From IMG/VR virus record IMGVR_UViG_3300042908_000950, positions 1-57,098 of that record: DNA of 57,098 bases; one strand, written 5' to 3'. A model generated the notes under the pieces. That model ran no database searches, was not told the origin of the DNA, and worked only from the letters and a program-made list of their open reading frames with translations. The number at the start of each line of letters is the position of its first letter. The stretch's first letter is position 1. The position numbers and the translations under genes were made by a program. This document shows positions 22,079-28,593 of the stretch, piece after piece. This DNA is from a virus.

Positions 22079-22381
22079 ATGCCGACATACGATTTTTATA
22101 ATACAGAAACGGGTGAAGAATTCTCTGCGCTGATGAAAATATCTGAGCGTGGAGAATTTCTGAAAGCAAATCCCCACATCCAACAAGTCATAGGAGCCAC
22201 TGCTACAGTCAGTGGCGTATCAATCACTGGTAAAATACCAGACGGTTTCAAAGAAGTTCTATCAAAAGTTTCCGAGAATCATAAACAATCTTCTGTGGCA
22301 AATCGTCACGGCAAGAAGTCTATCAAAGAATCACAAACACAAAAAATTGTTGATAAACATTTAGGAAAATTTGGGCAGTAA
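22079..22381 (+). CDS. Small MPTYDF-type protein
   Basis: A 100-residue protein from ATG 22079, 5 bp after the preceding stop; an ATG at 22031 would overlap that gene. The N-terminus MPTYDFYNTETGEEF resembles FmdB-type zinc-ribbon proteins, but the metal-binding cysteines are absent. The middle is LKANPHIQQVIGATATVSG, and the C-terminus is basic. Frequent in marine phages; function unknown. Confidence 0.65.
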   Translation: MPTYDFYNTETGEEFSALMKISERGEFLKANPHIQQVIGATATVSGVSITGKIPDGFKEVLSKVSENHKQSSVANRHGKKSIKESQTQKIVDKHLGKFGQ

Positions 22382-22422
22382 TTGTATTATGCTAACCTGT
22401 AGTCCGTATATAAGGAACATTT

Positions 22423-23184
22423 ATGGCAAGGAGAGCAGCACTAAAGCAAGTTTATAGCAGTGAAGAAGTAACTGATTATCCAAAACCAACCAATAGATTA
22501 AGACTAAGGTTGGATGATATGAAAACGTTTCAACCACTAACTGAAAATCAAAAAACATTTTTTGATGCATATAAGAGGCAAGATTATTTTATAGCGTTAC
22601 ATGGTGTTGCTGGAACAGGTAAAACGTTTTCAGCATTATATAAAGCAATTGAAGAAGTATTAGATAAAAGTAATCCTTTTGAAAAAATTGTTGTTGTTCG
22701 TTCCGCAGTACAATCTAGAGAAATCGGACATCTGCCTGGAAGTGTAGATGAGAAGATGGAAATCTATCAGCAACCATATCGTCAAATATGCGAAACACTT
22801 TTTGGTCGCAAAGATGCATGGGATAGACTAGAAGAACAAGGTCACATTGAATTTATTTCAACATCGTTTATTCGTGGTATGTCATTTGATGATGCAATTA
22901 TCATCGTTGATGAAATGCAGAATATGACTTTTGAAGAAATAGATACGGTGATGACACGTGTAGGCCATCGATCAAAGATCATTTGGTGTGGTGACTACAG
23001 ACAAACCGACTTAAACAAAAAGAAAAACGATGTATCTGGCTTGTTGAAGTTTTTTGATATTGCATACCATATGGATGCTTTTACAAGAATAGAATTTACG
23101 CCAGATGATATTGTTCGTTCAAGCCTGGTCAAAGATTACATTTTGGCTAAATTGAAGTTTGAGGATATCTCAGAGAAAACATAA
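22423..23184 (+). CDS. phoH: PhoH-like ATPase
   Basis: A 253-residue P-loop protein. Walker A GVAGTGKT at about residues 60-67, VVRSAVQSREIGHLPG at about 90-105, Walker B AIIIVDEMQNMT at about 157-168, and WCGDYRQTD near 189-197, the standard PhoH order. PhoH is common in marine phages; a role in RNA or nucleotide metabolism under phosphate stress is proposed but unproven. AAGGAAC precedes ATG 22423. First gene of a group with a RecB-like nuclease. Confidence 0.92.
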   Translation: MARRAALKQVYSSEEVTDYPKPTNRLRLRLDDMKTFQPLTENQKTFFDAYKRQDYFIALHGVAGTGKTFSALYKAIEEVLDKSNPFEKIVVVRSAVQSREIGHLPGSVDEKMEIYQQPYRQICETLFGRKDAWDRLEEQGHIEFISTSFIRGMSFDDAIIIVDEMQNMTFEEIDTVMTRVGHRSKIIWCGDYRQTDLNKKKNDVSGLLKFFDIAYHMDAFTRIEFTPDDIVRSSLVKDYILAKLKFEDISEKT

Positions 23185-23186
23185 TA

Positions 23187-23852
23187 ATGCGAATATTTGA
23201 ACATGTAAATTTGCCGCAACTCCAATTCGATCTAAACGCCGAAACTACCGATAGTGGTAGACTCTATACTACACCAGAAGGCAATAAGTATAAGTCTATC
23301 ACTACGGTACTTTCAAATTATAATAAGAAAGCCATCTATGAATGGCGCCAGGCTGTTGGTGAAGAACAGGCCAACAAAGTGTCACGTAAGGCAGCAAGTC
23401 GTGGTACGAAAGTGCATAAGATTTGTGAAGATTACATCAACAATGAGATATCCGAAATGAAGATGCAAATGTTGATGCCTGATATGAAGGAACTATTCTT
23501 CAAAATCAAGCCAGATATTGATGAATGCGTTGGCAAAGTCTATGCACAAGAGCAAGCCCTATATTCTGACAAATACAGAATCGCTGGTCGAGTTGACTTG
23601 ATTGCTGAATGGGATGGTAAGTTATCAGTCATTGATTTCAAAACATCGACCAAACAAAAAGATGAAGAAGATATTCAGAACTACTTTATGCAGTGTACAG
23701 CATATGCTTTGATGTTTGCTGAACGAACTGGCATTTGGATTGATGATATTGTGGTGGTGATTGCTACTGAAGAAGGTCCAGCACAAATTTTTGAAAAACA
23801 GATACATGATTATCGGCAACCATTATTAGTTTATGTTGATAAATATGCTTGA
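23187..23852 (+). CDS. PD-(D/E)XK exonuclease (RecB/Cas4-like)
   Basis: A 221-residue nuclease. Motifs in order are H77 in SRGTKVHKI, E122 in YAQEQALYS, D137 in AGRVDLIAE, D150-x-K152 in VIDFKTSTK and Q169 in YFMQCTAYA. This is the active-site layout of RecB-family nucleases. It lacks the four-cysteine Fe-S cluster of Cas4. Likely processes DNA ends in recombination or replication, or degrades host DNA. It starts 2 bp after phoH. Confidence 0.88.
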   Translation: MRIFEHVNLPQLQFDLNAETTDSGRLYTTPEGNKYKSITTVLSNYNKKAIYEWRQAVGEEQANKVSRKAASRGTKVHKICEDYINNEISEMKMQMLMPDMKELFFKIKPDIDECVGKVYAQEQALYSDKYRIAGRVDLIAEWDGKLSVIDFKTSTKQKDEEDIQNYFMQCTAYALMFAERTGIWIDDIVVVIATEEGPAQIFEKQIHDYRQPLLVYVDKYA

Positions 23853-23867
23853 CAATTTGGAGGCGTC

Positions 23868-24398
23868 ATGCTATCATTCAAACAACACAAACAATTAGAT
23901 GAGGGTAATCCTCTTGCCAGACTGCAAAAACATGCCGAAGAAGGTAGACATTATGCAGTTCTTTCCTCACAACGACCACATAGTGAGGTGTCTCCAGAAG
24001 AAAATAAAAAGCATCACGAAGAGTTGAAAAAGAAACTAACGGCGCAGGGTTATGCCCATAAAGAAGTAGAAGGTCATTGGGAAGGTGGCAAAGAAAAGTC
24101 TATATTGGTACATGCTAAAGGAAAAGGAGATGAACACGGCAAACAACTCCTCCATGATATTAAAAAACATGGAGAACATTATAACCAAGACTCAATCTTA
24201 CATCATGATGGAAAAACAGCAACCTTACATGGAACAAACAAAACAGGTTTTCCAGGACACGGCAAGACAGAGAACGTAGGTAAAATGGCTTTCAATAAAG
24301 CACATGCACCATTTCAAACAGAAATGAAACCGAAGTCAGACAAGCCGTTGAAACCCGGAAGAACAACTAAGAGTTCATCTAGATTTACGACGGAGTGA
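23868..24398 (+). CDS. DUF3293-like conserved phage protein
   Basis: A 176-residue His/Lys-rich protein. The pattern YAVLSSQRPHSEVSPEENKKHHEELKKKL followed by EGHWEGGKEKSILVHAKG matches the DUF3293 type. The later NQDSILHHDGKTATLHGTNKTGFPGHGK block is, as I recall, conserved in marine phage homologues. Function unknown. GGAGG lies 5 nt before ATG 23868. A promoter-like TTGACA/TATCAT pair overlaps the start but is not counted as a promoter. Confidence 0.7.
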   Translation: MLSFKQHKQLDEGNPLARLQKHAEEGRHYAVLSSQRPHSEVSPEENKKHHEELKKKLTAQGYAHKEVEGHWEGGKEKSILVHAKGKGDEHGKQLLHDIKKHGEHYNQDSILHHDGKTATLHGTNKTGFPGHGKTENVGKMAFNKAHAPFQTEMKPKSDKPLKPGRTTKSSSRFTTE

Positions 24399-24400
24399 TA

Positions 24401-24571
24401 ATGGAAATAAGTGAAAAAGAATATTACAAAAGACTCGATAATTATTTGAGAGAATGTGGTCCGAATCCAGGCACTACATTTTTTGGTTCATGGGGCTGGT
24501 ATGCCCACAAAAGAAATGAGTTCAATGCAATAATGAAAGAGGAAGGAATTGTTGTAATCCCTTCAAAGTGA
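24401..24571 (+). CDS. Small protein overlapping the tmRNA acceptor piece
   Basis: A 56-residue frame from ATG 24401, 2 bp after the preceding stop with GGAG upstream. Aromatic-rich (FFGSWGWYAHKRNEFN). Its last codons coincide with the probable 5' part of the tmRNA acceptor piece (pairing segment from 24559), so either the gene and RNA share sequence or the RNA piece begins slightly later. Function unknown. Confidence 0.55.
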   Translation: MEISEKEYYKRLDNYLRECGPNPGTTFFGSWGWYAHKRNEFNAIMKEEGIVVIPSK

Positions 24572-24918
24572 AGGCATTCTGGACGTGGGTTCGACTCCCA
24601 CCTGGTCCACCAGAAGTGTTGTTTAGGGTGATATGTAAGAGTTTAACAAGACTCTGAGGATTGGAATTCCCGACCTGTGAACAGCAGGACACTTCTGATG
24701 GGCCAGACATGGTTTCGACAGGATGAGATAGTGGAGAAGGCAACACGAAAGGCGACGGACGTAATCCGAGCAAAAATAGTAACTGCAAACGATGAAAGTT
24801 ACGCTCTAGCAGCCTAAATTGCTAGATGAGGTTTCGCCGACTGTCCTTATTATCCAATCAGTCGGCACCAATTGTGGGTTTGGTGGCATCACCCGGACTA
24901 GTGCCAAAAAACCACCAC
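24559..24918 (+). ncRNA. ssrA: tmRNA, circularly permuted (two-piece)
   Basis: Acceptor piece first: GGACGTGGGTTCGACTCCCA T-arm and CTGGTCCACCA ending at 24612. A spacer (24613-24699) follows. The coding piece starts at 24700 with GGGCCAG, which pairs over 7 bp with CTGGTCC (24602-24608); the tRNA-like segment GGTTTCGACAGG matches the standard tmRNA 5' end. AGGATG (24720-24725) pairs with CATTCT (24575-24580), and GAAGG (24736-24740) with CCTTC (24560-24564), giving helix P2 between the pieces. The tag begins at resume codon GCA 24785 and reads ANDESYALAA with stop TAA at 24815-24817, in a hairpin TCTAGCA/TGCTAGA. Downstream are GCCGACTG/CAGTCGGC (24836-24866) and a possible H-type pseudoknot (GGCAC/GTGCC with TGGTGG/CCACCA). 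It rescues stalled ribosomes and tags the broken protein. The exact outer ends are estimates. Confidence 0.93.
24613..24699 (+). other. tmRNA internal spacer hairpin
   Basis: CAGAAGTGT (24611-24619) pairs with ACACTTCTG (24689-24697), extending the acceptor stem without interruption. Inner stems AGAGT/ACTCT and CCTG/CAGG fold the rest. This is the linker expected to be excised from a permuted tmRNA precursor, leaving the CCA end and the 5' end of the coding piece. Confidence 0.8.
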
Positions 24919-24935
24919 TTATTCAGGAATATATT

Positions 24936-25604
24936 ATGAAAGTTTATTCGTCAAAGTATCGTAATCATTGGCTCTCACCATATACAATACTGGAGAAAGT
25001 TTTCTTTTGGCGTGAAATTGATTATGATGAACCTATCATCAAAAAACTCTCAGATATTCTTCATCCGTTTTCTAGTGCATGGATGAAGTTTCTTGACTTT
25101 GTTCATCCACGAATTCAATATGTCAAGATTGATTATTGGGATGTGTGGAATATGGATCACACACTCTCACCAATCATTCTTCCGATGTTGAAGAAACTTA
25201 GGGAAACAAAACACGGTTCTGGCTTTGTTGATTTAGAAGATGTACCAGAACACCTTCGTTACACAACAACCGAAGATTATGATTCACAATCCACATTTGA
25301 TTTTTACCATAAACATGAAATCAAAGAAGGTGAAGCAGATATTCATGCTCGTTGGAATTGGGTACTTGATGAAATGATTTTTGCCTTTGAGCATCTTGTT
25401 GATGATTCATGGGAGCAAGAATATAGTTCGGGTGAAATAGATTATAAGTTTGTCAAGAATGAAGATAATCCACACTTGTCTGCCATGGAATATGGACCTA
25501 ATCACACATATGTTTGTGACTATGACGGTTTACGCAAGGTATATGAGCGTATAGATAATGGTCTACGTTTGTTTGGCAAATACTACAGGAACTTGTGGGA
25601 TTGA
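24936..25604 (+). CDS. Conserved marine-phage protein, unknown function
   Basis: A 222-residue protein. The open frame extends back to 24819 into the tmRNA, so ATG 24936 with AGGA at 24925-24928 is taken as the start. It is Trp/Tyr/Asp-rich: DYWDVWNMDHTLSPIILPMLKKLRETKHGSGFVD, then RWNWVLDEMIFAFEHL. I recall homologues in many T4-like marine phages; no function is known. It follows the tmRNA by about 18 bp and may share its transcript. Confidence 0.7.
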   Translation: MKVYSSKYRNHWLSPYTILEKVFFWREIDYDEPIIKKLSDILHPFSSAWMKFLDFVHPRIQYVKIDYWDVWNMDHTLSPIILPMLKKLRETKHGSGFVDLEDVPEHLRYTTTEDYDSQSTFDFYHKHEIKEGEADIHARWNWVLDEMIFAFEHLVDDSWEQEYSSGEIDYKFVKNEDNPHLSAMEYGPNHTYVCDYDGLRKVYERIDNGLRLFGKYYRNLWD

Positions 25605-25617
25605 ACAAATAAAATCA

Positions 25618-25625
25618 CTAAATAT
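25618..25625 (+). promoter_or_regulatory. Weak late-promoter-like element
   Basis: CTAAATAT, a two-mismatch variant of TATAAATA, 57 bp upstream of ATG 25682, with a hairpin starting near the expected transcript start. Confidence 0.35.
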
Positions 25626-25628
25626 ATG

Positions 25629-25656
25629 TACTGGCATCACACACACTTCGCCAGTA
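25629..25656 (+). other. 5'-leader hairpin
   Basis: TACTGGC (25629-25635) pairs with GCCAGTA (25650-25656) around a 14-nt CA-rich loop. If transcription starts near 25631 it would cap the mRNA 5' end and could stabilise it. Confidence 0.45.
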
Positions 25657-25681
25657 AACACACACAACACAGGAGAAGTAA

Positions 25682-25954
25682 ATGAGTAATCTGACACCGT
25701 TTGAGATTCGTCTTGAACTTCTAAAAATGGCGAAAGAATTATTGTTAGAAGAGTATCACTCTAACAAAGATCGCCTAACCAATGAATGGCACGTAAAGGT
25801 AGAGTCCGCTAAACTAAACGGACAAGCAATACCTGAACATCCAGCCTTTCCAACTTATCCCTCAGAAAGCGACATCATTACCAAGGCACAGTCCTTGAAT
25901 GGATTCGTTTCAAACATTACAGCAGAAAAATCACAGAGCAAAAAATCTGCCTGA
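25682..25954 (+). CDS. Conserved small phage protein
   Basis: A 90-residue mainly helical protein: MSNLTPFEIRLELLKMAKELLLEEY, then AIPEHPAFPTYPSESDIITKAQSLNGFVS. I recall very similar small proteins across T4-like marine phages, function unknown. AGGAG lies 6 nt before ATG 25682. A long leader and a strong downstream hairpin suggest a separately controlled, probably abundant message. Confidence 0.7.
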   Translation: MSNLTPFEIRLELLKMAKELLLEEYHSNKDRLTNEWHVKVESAKLNGQAIPEHPAFPTYPSESDIITKAQSLNGFVSNITAEKSQSKKSA

Positions 25955-25961
25955 TGGGACC

Positions 25962-25981
25962 GAGTGTGCTTCGGCACACTC
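25962..25981 (+). terminator. UUCG-capped hairpin, possible terminator
   Basis: GAGTGTGC - TTCG - GCACACTC, a perfect 8-bp stem with the very stable UUCG tetraloop, 7 bp after the upstream stop. No T-run follows, so it may act as a 3'-end stabiliser or weak terminator. Confidence 0.55.
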
Positions 25982-26000
25982 CTAACTTATAGGAGAAACT

Positions 26001-26555
26001 ATGCGTTACATCACACTATTACTTTGTAGTATATTTGCAGCATTTGTTGTTTATGTTGGTCATGCAGCAGCACAAATAAACATACCAGTTGAACCGAAAA
26101 TTCAACTAGAAGATTTATCACCACAAGCAAGATCGGAAGTTGAATGTCTTGCACAGAACATGTATTTCGAAGCCGGTCTAGAACCAAGACTCGGCCAAAT
26201 TGCCGTAGCATTTGTTACACACAATAGAATGCAATCTGGAGTTTTTCCAGACACATATTGTGGTGTAGTAAAACAAAAAGTCGGCACAGTTTGTCAGTTC
26301 TCATGGGTATGTGAAAATCGTCCAAAGGATATGATGAGAAAAGGACTCTTGACAATTGAGAACAATTCGTTATATAATAAAGTAACTGAACTAGCGTTGT
26401 CGTTCTATCTTTATACTGAAAAGTTCAAAGATCCAACTAGAGGTGCTTTATTCTTTCATGCAGATTATGTGAAACCTGGTTGGAATAATATGAAGTATAC
26501 AGCACAAATAGGTAGACATTTATTTTACAACAAGGTAAGTAGAAAGGCATCATGA
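26001..26555 (+). CDS. SleB-type cell wall hydrolase (endolysin)
   Basis: A 184-residue protein with an N-terminal signal or anchor segment (YITLLLCSIFAAFVVYVGHAAAQ). The catalytic domain matches the SleB/hydrolase_2 family: LAQNMYFEAGLEPRLGQIAVAFVTHNRM and VCQFSWVCE, with the conserved Glu in MYFEAG as probable catalytic acid. Family members are lytic transglycosylases of peptidoglycan. The signal implies export by Sec rather than release by a classical holin alone. TAGGAG precedes ATG 26001. The stop overlaps the next start. Confidence 0.88.
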   Translation: MRYITLLLCSIFAAFVVYVGHAAAQINIPVEPKIQLEDLSPQARSEVECLAQNMYFEAGLEPRLGQIAVAFVTHNRMQSGVFPDTYCGVVKQKVGTVCQFSWVCENRPKDMMRKGLLTIENNSLYNKVTELALSFYLYTEKFKDPTRGALFFHADYVKPGWNNMKYTAQIGRHLFYNKVSRKAS

Positions 26556-26809
26556 GTATTTTATCAAGCAAAAAAGAAAGGGAGATTGTTATGGAAAAGG
26601 GATTGAATAGTACAGTCACAATATCAATCACAGTGATTTTACTTTCAGTCATTGTTGCGATTTGTATCTATGGTTTGAATGACCGAAAACTTATGGCAGC
26701 AAATATTGAAAACGCTATTGCAAAAGGTATTGATCCATTGTCAGTAAGATGTTCTTATGCTCACAGTGATGATATCGTTTGTGTAGCACACGCCTCAACA
26801 CGCAAATAA
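26552..26809 (+). CDS. Small membrane protein beside the endolysin (two possible starts)
   Basis: An 85-residue product from ATG 26552 (overlapping the endolysin stop as ATGA), or 72 residues from ATG 26591, which has its own AGGGAG site. The shorter form starts just before a membrane segment (VTISITVILLSVIVAICIYGL); the longer form adds 13 charged residues. The rest (NIENAIAKGIDPLSVRCSYAHSDD) recurs in small proteins of many phages. Two starts around one membrane segment recall dual-start holins, but with a single span a holin role is only a suggestion. Confidence 0.7.
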   Translation: MSILSSKKEREIVMEKGLNSTVTISITVILLSVIVAICIYGLNDRKLMAANIENAIAKGIDPLSVRCSYAHSDDIVCVAHASTRK

Positions 26810-26825
26810 AAACGGGAGATATATT

Positions 26826-27221
26826 ATGGATTTTGATAACGACACTCATAACTTTACAATTCGATTCGATTCAAATGATGGCAATAGAAGTCTTGAAATG
26901 AACTTTAATGAATTATTTCTTGATGACATTCTCAATCAAATGAGAGACTTTCTAAGAGGTTGTGGTTACGAAATCGATGGACAGATTCAAGTTGTGCCTT
27001 CTGAACACGAAGATGTATATGTGGGAACAGATGACTATTTGGTATTAGATGATGCACCAGATTTTAGTTTCGAAAATATTCCAAACAACAACTGGCCATT
27101 CAGTGCAACAGTGAATGATACAATTCCACCGCAAGCAAAAGAACCTGTGACATTTGCAATGCCAGGCACAGTCGGCGGTGCTACTTATGACTTGCGCTTT
27201 GGTAGCCCAAATGGTGCGTAA
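26826..27221 (+). CDS. Acidic hypothetical protein
   Basis: A 131-residue acidic protein. N-terminal beta/alpha part (FTIRFDSNDGNRSLEMNFNELFLDDILNQMRDFLRGCGYEI, positions 10-50) and a Pro/Asn-rich C-terminus. GGGAG lies before ATG 26826; the stop overlaps the gp33-like start (TAATG). No family recognised. Confidence 0.65.
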   Translation: MDFDNDTHNFTIRFDSNDGNRSLEMNFNELFLDDILNQMRDFLRGCGYEIDGQIQVVPSEHEDVYVGTDDYLVLDDAPDFSFENIPNNNWPFSATVNDTIPPQAKEPVTFAMPGTVGGATYDLRFGSPNGA

Positions 27222-27445
27222 TGCCGACTAAAGAGGAAATGCTAAAGTTTTCTTTGGGCATTGAACAACTGGTAGCCAATACAGATTACACATATCTTGA
27301 GGCTATTGGTGAACACTGCAAAGAAACTGGTTTGGAGGTTGAAGTTGCTGCTACTTTGATTACGCCAAATCTCAAAGCAAAAATTCAAGAACAAGCAGAA
27401 AGTTTGAACATGCTAAAAGGAAAAGGTAATCGTTTACCCATATGA
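27221..27445 (+). CDS. 33: gp33-like late transcription co-activator
   Basis: A 74-residue helical protein, MPTKEEMLKFSLGIEQLVANTDYTYLEAIGEHCKETGLEVEVAATLI ending NLKAKIQEQAESLNMLK (positions 1-66). It resembles the small T4-type late co-activator gp33, which links RNA polymerase to the sliding clamp at late promoters. The position immediately before gp59 and close to gp32 matches the T4 33-59-32 order. Presence of NATAAATA promoters agrees. The gp55 sigma is not in this window. Overlaps gp59 by 4 bp (ATGA). Confidence 0.65.
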   Translation: MPTKEEMLKFSLGIEQLVANTDYTYLEAIGEHCKETGLEVEVAATLITPNLKAKIQEQAESLNMLKGKGNRLPI

Positions 27446-28053
27446 CTGGATATGAAGCATTCTGTTTATTTCATTCTCTCAAACTTCACTTCAATTCCGA
27501 TTCTTACGATTACTTTCGATATAATGGTAAGACTAGTACGAGCATAGATGCCTTTGAGAATCGAAAAGACAAATATCATTTTTACAAATTGAGTCGGCGA
27601 TTCTCAAATGCTGAACAAGGTCGTGATTTTATCGTTGCTAATCTTGTGCATGATTCTAATGTTTGGATTGGACATCTATTGACAGAAGAATCAGACATTC
27701 AGTATCGGAAAAGACAAAAAATAATCCAAGCACTGACATATCATTTTACTAATGAAGTCAAAGATTTTTTATTTGATGGTAATCCAAATGATAATCTGAC
27801 AGTGGTAGATACTCAGTATCCTAAGTTACTACACAATATGTTGCATGGTGATGTATCAATTGAAACGATTTGTGTATTGAATAGCATACTGAACTTTTTG
27901 CCCAAATGGGATGTGAAGATTGAAGATACGATTCATTTTCCAAAGATCAGCCGAACAATAAAGAAGTACACTCCGTTCATAAATTTCGAACCAACGAAAT
28001 ATAAACTTATACTGAAAAAGGAATATGATGCGAATACAGAAAATTTATCTTGA
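27442..28053 (+). CDS. 59: gp59-like helicase loader
   Basis: A 203-residue protein. The N-terminus MTGYEAFCLFHSLKLHF followed by DSYDYFRYNGKTSTS and ENRKDKYHFYKLSR is the hallmark of T4 gp59, which loads the gp41 helicase on gp32-coated forks. The two-domain helical layout and length (T4: about 217) agree. It sits between gp33-like and a HAD gene, then gp32. Overlaps the HAD gene by 29 bp. Confidence 0.9.
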   Translation: MTGYEAFCLFHSLKLHFNSDSYDYFRYNGKTSTSIDAFENRKDKYHFYKLSRRFSNAEQGRDFIVANLVHDSNVWIGHLLTEESDIQYRKRQKIIQALTYHFTNEVKDFLFDGNPNDNLTVVDTQYPKLLHNMLHGDVSIETICVLNSILNFLPKWDVKIEDTIHFPKISRTIKKYTPFINFEPTKYKLILKKEYDANTENLS

Positions 28054-28570
28054 CATGGATGGTGTGTTGTCTGATTTCAATAAACGATACAAAGAGATGT
28101 TCAAACGAGCAGCATCAAGCAGCCGTGAACGAGGTGAAAAACACGATGACAATTGGAATCGATTTGAGGACGGTAAAAACTTTGAAACACTTGATTGGTA
28201 TCCTGGTGGTAAAGAGTTGTTGAAGTTTGTTCTCTCACTTGATATACCGATTGAGATTCTTTCATCGTCTGGTGGTAAAATGCATCACGAAGAAGTAAAG
28301 AAGCAAAAGAAAGTTTGGCTGAAACAACATAACATTGACTTCAAGGCTAATATCGTGCCCGGTCGTCATCTCAAAGCAGACTACGCAAAGTCTGATGTAA
28401 TTCTGATTGATGATACAACGGATGTAATCGATGACTTCAATCATGCCGGTGGTATTGGTATTCTTCACAGAGATACCGCAGAAACGATAAAAATTGTGCA
28501 ATCGGTTCTTGACGATACATATATAAGTGTATATAATGAATCATGTGGACAAGATGCACATACAATCTAA
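28025..28570 (+). CDS. HAD-family 5'(3')-deoxyribonucleotidase-like phosphatase
   Basis: A 181-residue protein. Motif I YLDMDGVLSDF with nucleophile D10 and acid D12, motif II SSSGG near 79-83, a Lys-rich helix, and motif III ILIDDTTDVIDDF near 133-145. The layout matches 5'(3')-deoxyribonucleotidases, which dephosphorylate dNMPs. It may adjust nucleotide pools during phage replication. It lies between gp59 and gp32, where T4 has none. ATG 28025 is followed directly by a second ATG. Confidence 0.82.
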   Translation: MMRIQKIYLDMDGVLSDFNKRYKEMFKRAASSSRERGEKHDDNWNRFEDGKNFETLDWYPGGKELLKFVLSLDIPIEILSSSGGKMHHEEVKKQKKVWLKQHNIDFKANIVPGRHLKADYAKSDVILIDDTTDVIDDFNHAGGIGILHRDTAETIKIVQSVLDDTYISVYNESCGQDAHTI

Positions 28571-28593
28571 CACTTTTACATACGAGGTAATAT

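Noticed and set aside
23849-23877. TTGACA-N17-TATCAT promoter-like pair
   Set aside because: The spacer spans the start codon of the gene at 23868 and the transcript would begin inside that gene, with no suitable downstream start; likely chance or only an internal promoter.
24819-24935. Longer N-terminus for the gene at 24936
   Set aside because: It lies in the tmRNA coding piece; ATG 24936 has AGGA at the right distance.
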